Of a stretch of DNA of 64,000 nt, positions 61,976 through 64,000 are shown one piece after another. Origin of the DNA: Treponema sp. UBA6852 (GTDB lineage Bacteria; Spirochaetota; Spirochaetia; Treponematales; Treponemataceae); NCBI GenBank assembly GCA_002449305.1, contig DKDI01000045.1, positions 337 through 64,336 of the forward strand, given 5' to 3'. The first letter of the stretch is position 1. Each line of letters begins with the position of its first letter. The notes below the pieces were generated by a model, which worked only from the letters and a program-made list of their open reading frames with translations, was not told where the DNA came from and did not search any database. Position numbers and translations under genes: made by a program.

Positions 61976-63409
61976 ATGACCAGATTAGAATTTCAGCAAA
62001 GACAGATTCAGTCTCAAATTCAAATAATGAGCCAAAAGCAAATTCAGGCTTTAAAACTTTTAGCCATGAACTCAAAAGATTTGAGTGAAGAAATTTATAA
62101 AGCTGCGGAAGAAAATCCTGCACTGGTCATAACAAAAGACAAAGCAAATTGGGACGGAACAAAAATATCATCAGCAACTGCAAGCGGAGAAGAAGCAAGT
62201 GAAAATTTTCAGGCGGCACTTGAAGCAAAAGCAGATGAGCGGGAATCTTTGCAGGAACATCTTTTGTCGCAGCTGAACGCAATGCGTCTTGGTGCAACTG
62301 AAAAAAAATTATGCGAAAAACTTATTTACAATCTTGATGCAAAAGGATTTTATATTCTTGCTCCAATTTCGCTTCTTGATAAAAAAGACAAACTGCAAAC
62401 GCCAGGGCTTTTGGAAAAATGCATCGAAATTGTAAGGCAGCTGGAACCTTGCGGCATATGCGTTACAAATACAGAAGAAAGTCTATTCGTACAGGCAAAA
62501 CAAAAAGAAAACGCGCCGCTTCTTGCAATTTTTATTTTAGACGGAAAATTAAAATTCCTTGATCCGCCGCGTCCTGAAAAAGTTCTGCAAAAAATTCAAG
62601 AATATCTTTTAGAACAAAAAAAGCTTTTTGCAAATTCACAAAATGAAAAATATAAAAATTTAAATCCTACAATTCAAGATGTAGAAAAAGCAATTGATTT
62701 TATACGGACGCTTGATCCTTTTCCTGCGCGGAATTTCAGCACAAAAGAAATTCATTTTATTTCTCCAGATGTTTACGTAGAAAAAATTCAGGAAGACTTT
62801 CAAAAAAATCAAATTGAAGACAATATTGTTACAAGCGGAAAAAACTCCTGGAATGTGCGGCTTGCAAAGGACAACTTTCCGCAAATTTCCATAAACCCGG
62901 AATTTTTAAAACTTGCAAAAAGCAATGCAAAAAATTCTTTATCAATAAAAACTGAAATTAAAAAAGCAAAAGATTTTTTAGACACTTTGGAATTCAGACA
63001 AAACACACTTTTAAAAGCTTGCATCGAAATTGTGCGGATTCAAACCGATTTTTTTCTGCGCGGACAAGGCAATTTAGTTCCCTTAAGACAGCAAGATATT
63101 GCAGACAAACTTAAAGTCCACGAAACAACAATTTCACGAATGGCAAACAGCAAATTTCTTCAATGTGAATGGGGACTTTTTGACATAAAATATTTTTTCA
63201 CAAACGCCGCAAGCAAAAAAAACAAAAGTATAAGCCAAGACAAAGCAATGTCTGAATTAAAAAAAATCCTGAACTCTTCCGCCGGAAAAAAAATGAGCGA
63301 CCAAAAACTTTCAGAGGAACTAGAAAAACTTGGAATAAAAATTGCGCGCAGAACAGTTGCAAAATACAGAAACAAGCTTAGCATAGATTCTTCGTATAAC
63401 AGGCAATAA
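61976..63409 (+). CDS. rpoN: RNA polymerase sigma-54 factor
   Basis: 477 aa, usual size. Glutamine-rich region I (QRQIQSQIQIMSQKQIQALKLLAMNSKDLSEEI), core-binding region, helix-turn-helix and the RpoN box ARRTVAKYR near the C-terminus. Divergent from DUF1015 and convergent with the hibernation factor. Confidence 0.96.
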   Translation: MTRLEFQQRQIQSQIQIMSQKQIQALKLLAMNSKDLSEEIYKAAEENPALVITKDKANWDGTKISSATASGEEASENFQAALEAKADERESLQEHLLSQLNAMRLGATEKKLCEKLIYNLDAKGFYILAPISLLDKKDKLQTPGLLEKCIEIVRQLEPCGICVTNTEESLFVQAKQKENAPLLAIFILDGKLKFLDPPRPEKVLQKIQEYLLEQKKLFANSQNEKYKNLNPTIQDVEKAIDFIRTLDPFPARNFSTKEIHFISPDVYVEKIQEDFQKNQIEDNIVTSGKNSWNVRLAKDNFPQISINPEFLKLAKSNAKNSLSIKTEIKKAKDFLDTLEFRQNTLLKACIEIVRIQTDFFLRGQGNLVPLRQQDIADKLKVHETTISRMANSKFLQCEWGLFDIKYFFTNAASKKNKSISQDKAMSELKKILNSSAGKKMSDQKLSEELEKLGIKIARRTVAKYRNKLSIDSSYNRQ

Positions 63410-63410
63410 A

Positions 63411-63443
63411 AAAGGCTGCCCTTTTTAGACAGCCTGATTTTTT
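63411..63443. terminator. Terminator between rpoN and raiA
   Basis: AGGCTG / CAGCCT stem with A-run on one side and T6 on the other, usable by both convergent genes. Confidence 0.7.
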
Positions 63444-63461
63444 AAAGTTCAGATATAGAAA

Positions 63462-63752
63462 CTACTTTTTCTCCTGGACCTTATCTTTTTCTTTCTTGAT
63501 TTTTGTATCAAGAACATCCATCATTTTGTTAAGCGCAGCTGCAAAGTCAAAATCATCACTTGTAACATGAGCATTTCCGCCCCACCTAAAGTTAACAGTT
63601 GTATCAAAGTAAAATTTCTTGTCTTCCTTTACGTGCATAATCAAGTCAACGATAAGATTTTCAGCATAGCTTATACGTTCCAGTTTTTTGTTGATAAGAG
63701 CTGTCTGGTCTGAATCCAAAGTAAAGCCCTGTGCAGATATTGATTTTGTCAT
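63462..63752 (-). CDS. raiA: Ribosome hibernation promoting factor (short HPF / RaiA)
   Basis: 96 aa from MTKSISAQGF at 63752 (AGGAGA before it; the frame to 63791 has none). Ends at the S30AE/sigma-54 modulation domain (LERISYAENLIVDLIMHVKEDKKFYFDTTVNF, ALNKMMDVLDTKIKK). Short type, expected to bind 30S in stationary phase. Located beside rpoN, as in many bacteria. Confidence 0.85.
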   Translation of the reverse strand: MTKSISAQGFTLDSDQTALINKKLERISYAENLIVDLIMHVKEDKKFYFDTTVNFRWGGNAHVTSDDFDFAAALNKMMDVLDTKIKKEKDKVQEKK

Positions 63753-63879
63753 AGTTTTTCTCCTAATAAATATATTTAAATTCCGCAGCAAACTGCCGCC
63801 GCAATCTTTTTAAGATTACACTAATATTATACTACGAAATATTCCAAAAAGCAAAGAAAAGTTTTTTTATAAAAAACGC

Positions 63880-63907
63880 TTGACAGAATCCCGGGGGGGG
63901 GTACAAT
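63880..63907 (+). promoter_or_regulatory. Lipoprotein promoter with a G9 tract in the spacer (second copy)
   Basis: TTGACA (63880-63885), 16-bp spacer GAATCCC plus nine G (63893-63901), TACAAT (63902-63907). One more G gives the optimal 17. Confidence 0.75.
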
Positions 63908-63936
63908 ACAATATCCTATTTTTTCTGGAGGTAAAT

Positions 63937-64000
63937 ATGAAAAAAGGAGTAGGTTTATTGTTGTCTATGCTGATTTTGGCGGCAACACTAACAGGCTGCA
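63937..64000 (+). CDS. Lipoprotein, 5' end, phase-variable promoter
   Basis: GGAGGT then ATG at 63937; frame MKKGVGLLLSMLILAATLTGC up to the right edge. Lipobox LTGC at about residue 21. Only the signal sequence is visible, so the family is unknown. Confidence 0.75.
   Translation, partial: MKKGVGLLLSMLILAATLTGC

Overview
The window looks like chromosomal DNA of a Treponema-like spirochaete. The reasons are AT-rich coding, a pstSCAB-phoU / phoB-phoR phosphate system, an ornate two-membrane envelope (lipoproteins, a beta-barrel porin, OmpA, a degenerate LytM/NlpD-like protein), BspA-type leucine-rich repeats, S-layer-homology (SLH) proteins with GLUG-like repeats, and several c-di-GMP/PilZ proteins. 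No rRNA or tRNA genes were seen. Assignment to genus is an inference from gene content and protein style only.

Layout. 1-331 is the start of a minus-strand gene of the phage late-control D / VgrG-Pvc8 family that runs off the left edge. 751-5164 is the phosphate operon pstS-pstC-pstA-pstB-phoU with a Pho-box-like array in front, followed by a porin (5322-6437). 6605-7946 is a surface lipoprotein switched out of frame by a C9 tract. 7951-8285 is a cluster of palindromic REP-like repeats, 8280-8972 a DUF6261-like gene, and 8988-9246 a strict 41-bp tandem array. 9384-9919 is a RelB/DinJ-YoeB toxin-antitoxin pair. 9991-12054 is an EAL-CBS-phosphatase fusion, then phoB-phoR, radC, htrA and uvrB. 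18597-25134 holds three tandem SLH proteins. 25226-26585 holds rpmB and a lipoprotein whose promoter spacer contains G9. 26805-28675 (minus) carries a metallo-beta-lactamase protein and a sigma-70-family factor with a sigma-54-like promoter. 29013-34964 carries asnS (behind a 23-bp tandem array), a PilZ protein, a YihY-cNMP fusion and guaA. 35036-38494 carries a GGDEF-EAL gene split by an in-frame TGA, a small resolvase-like gene and an OmpA-like protein. 38564-41581 is an amino-acid (probably cysteine) ABC transporter. 41578-52062 (minus) carries rlmM-like, PilZ, ilvB, ilvD, tsaD, a polysaccharide deacetylase, parB-parA and a MATE pump. 52167-57442 carries a methyltransferase, phosphoglucomutase, a DnaQ-like exonuclease and a second MATE pump. 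57475-63752 carries the NlpD-like protein, dapB-lysC-DUF1015, rpoN and a ribosome-hibernation factor. The window ends in a second lipoprotein with a G9 promoter spacer.

How it works together. PhoR-PhoB probably control the pst operon and phoB itself through 11-bp-phased TTAACA-like hexamers. PstS has its two halves in swapped order compared with the family, a circular permutation. Three separate lipoprotein genes carry nine-base C/G tracts placed where length change would switch expression, which suggests a phase-variable surface lipoprotein repertoire. Many genes have a sigma-70 promoter whose -10 box lies 6-9 bp from the start codon with no Shine-Dalgarno, pointing to frequent leaderless mRNAs. 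RpoN and a sigma-70-type factor with a -24/-12-like promoter in the same window suggest a sigma cascade. The most unusual unexplained structures are the 41-bp array beside the DUF6261-like gene, the 23-bp array before asnS, and hairpin-rich insertions with duplicated flanks in the pst and ilv operons.
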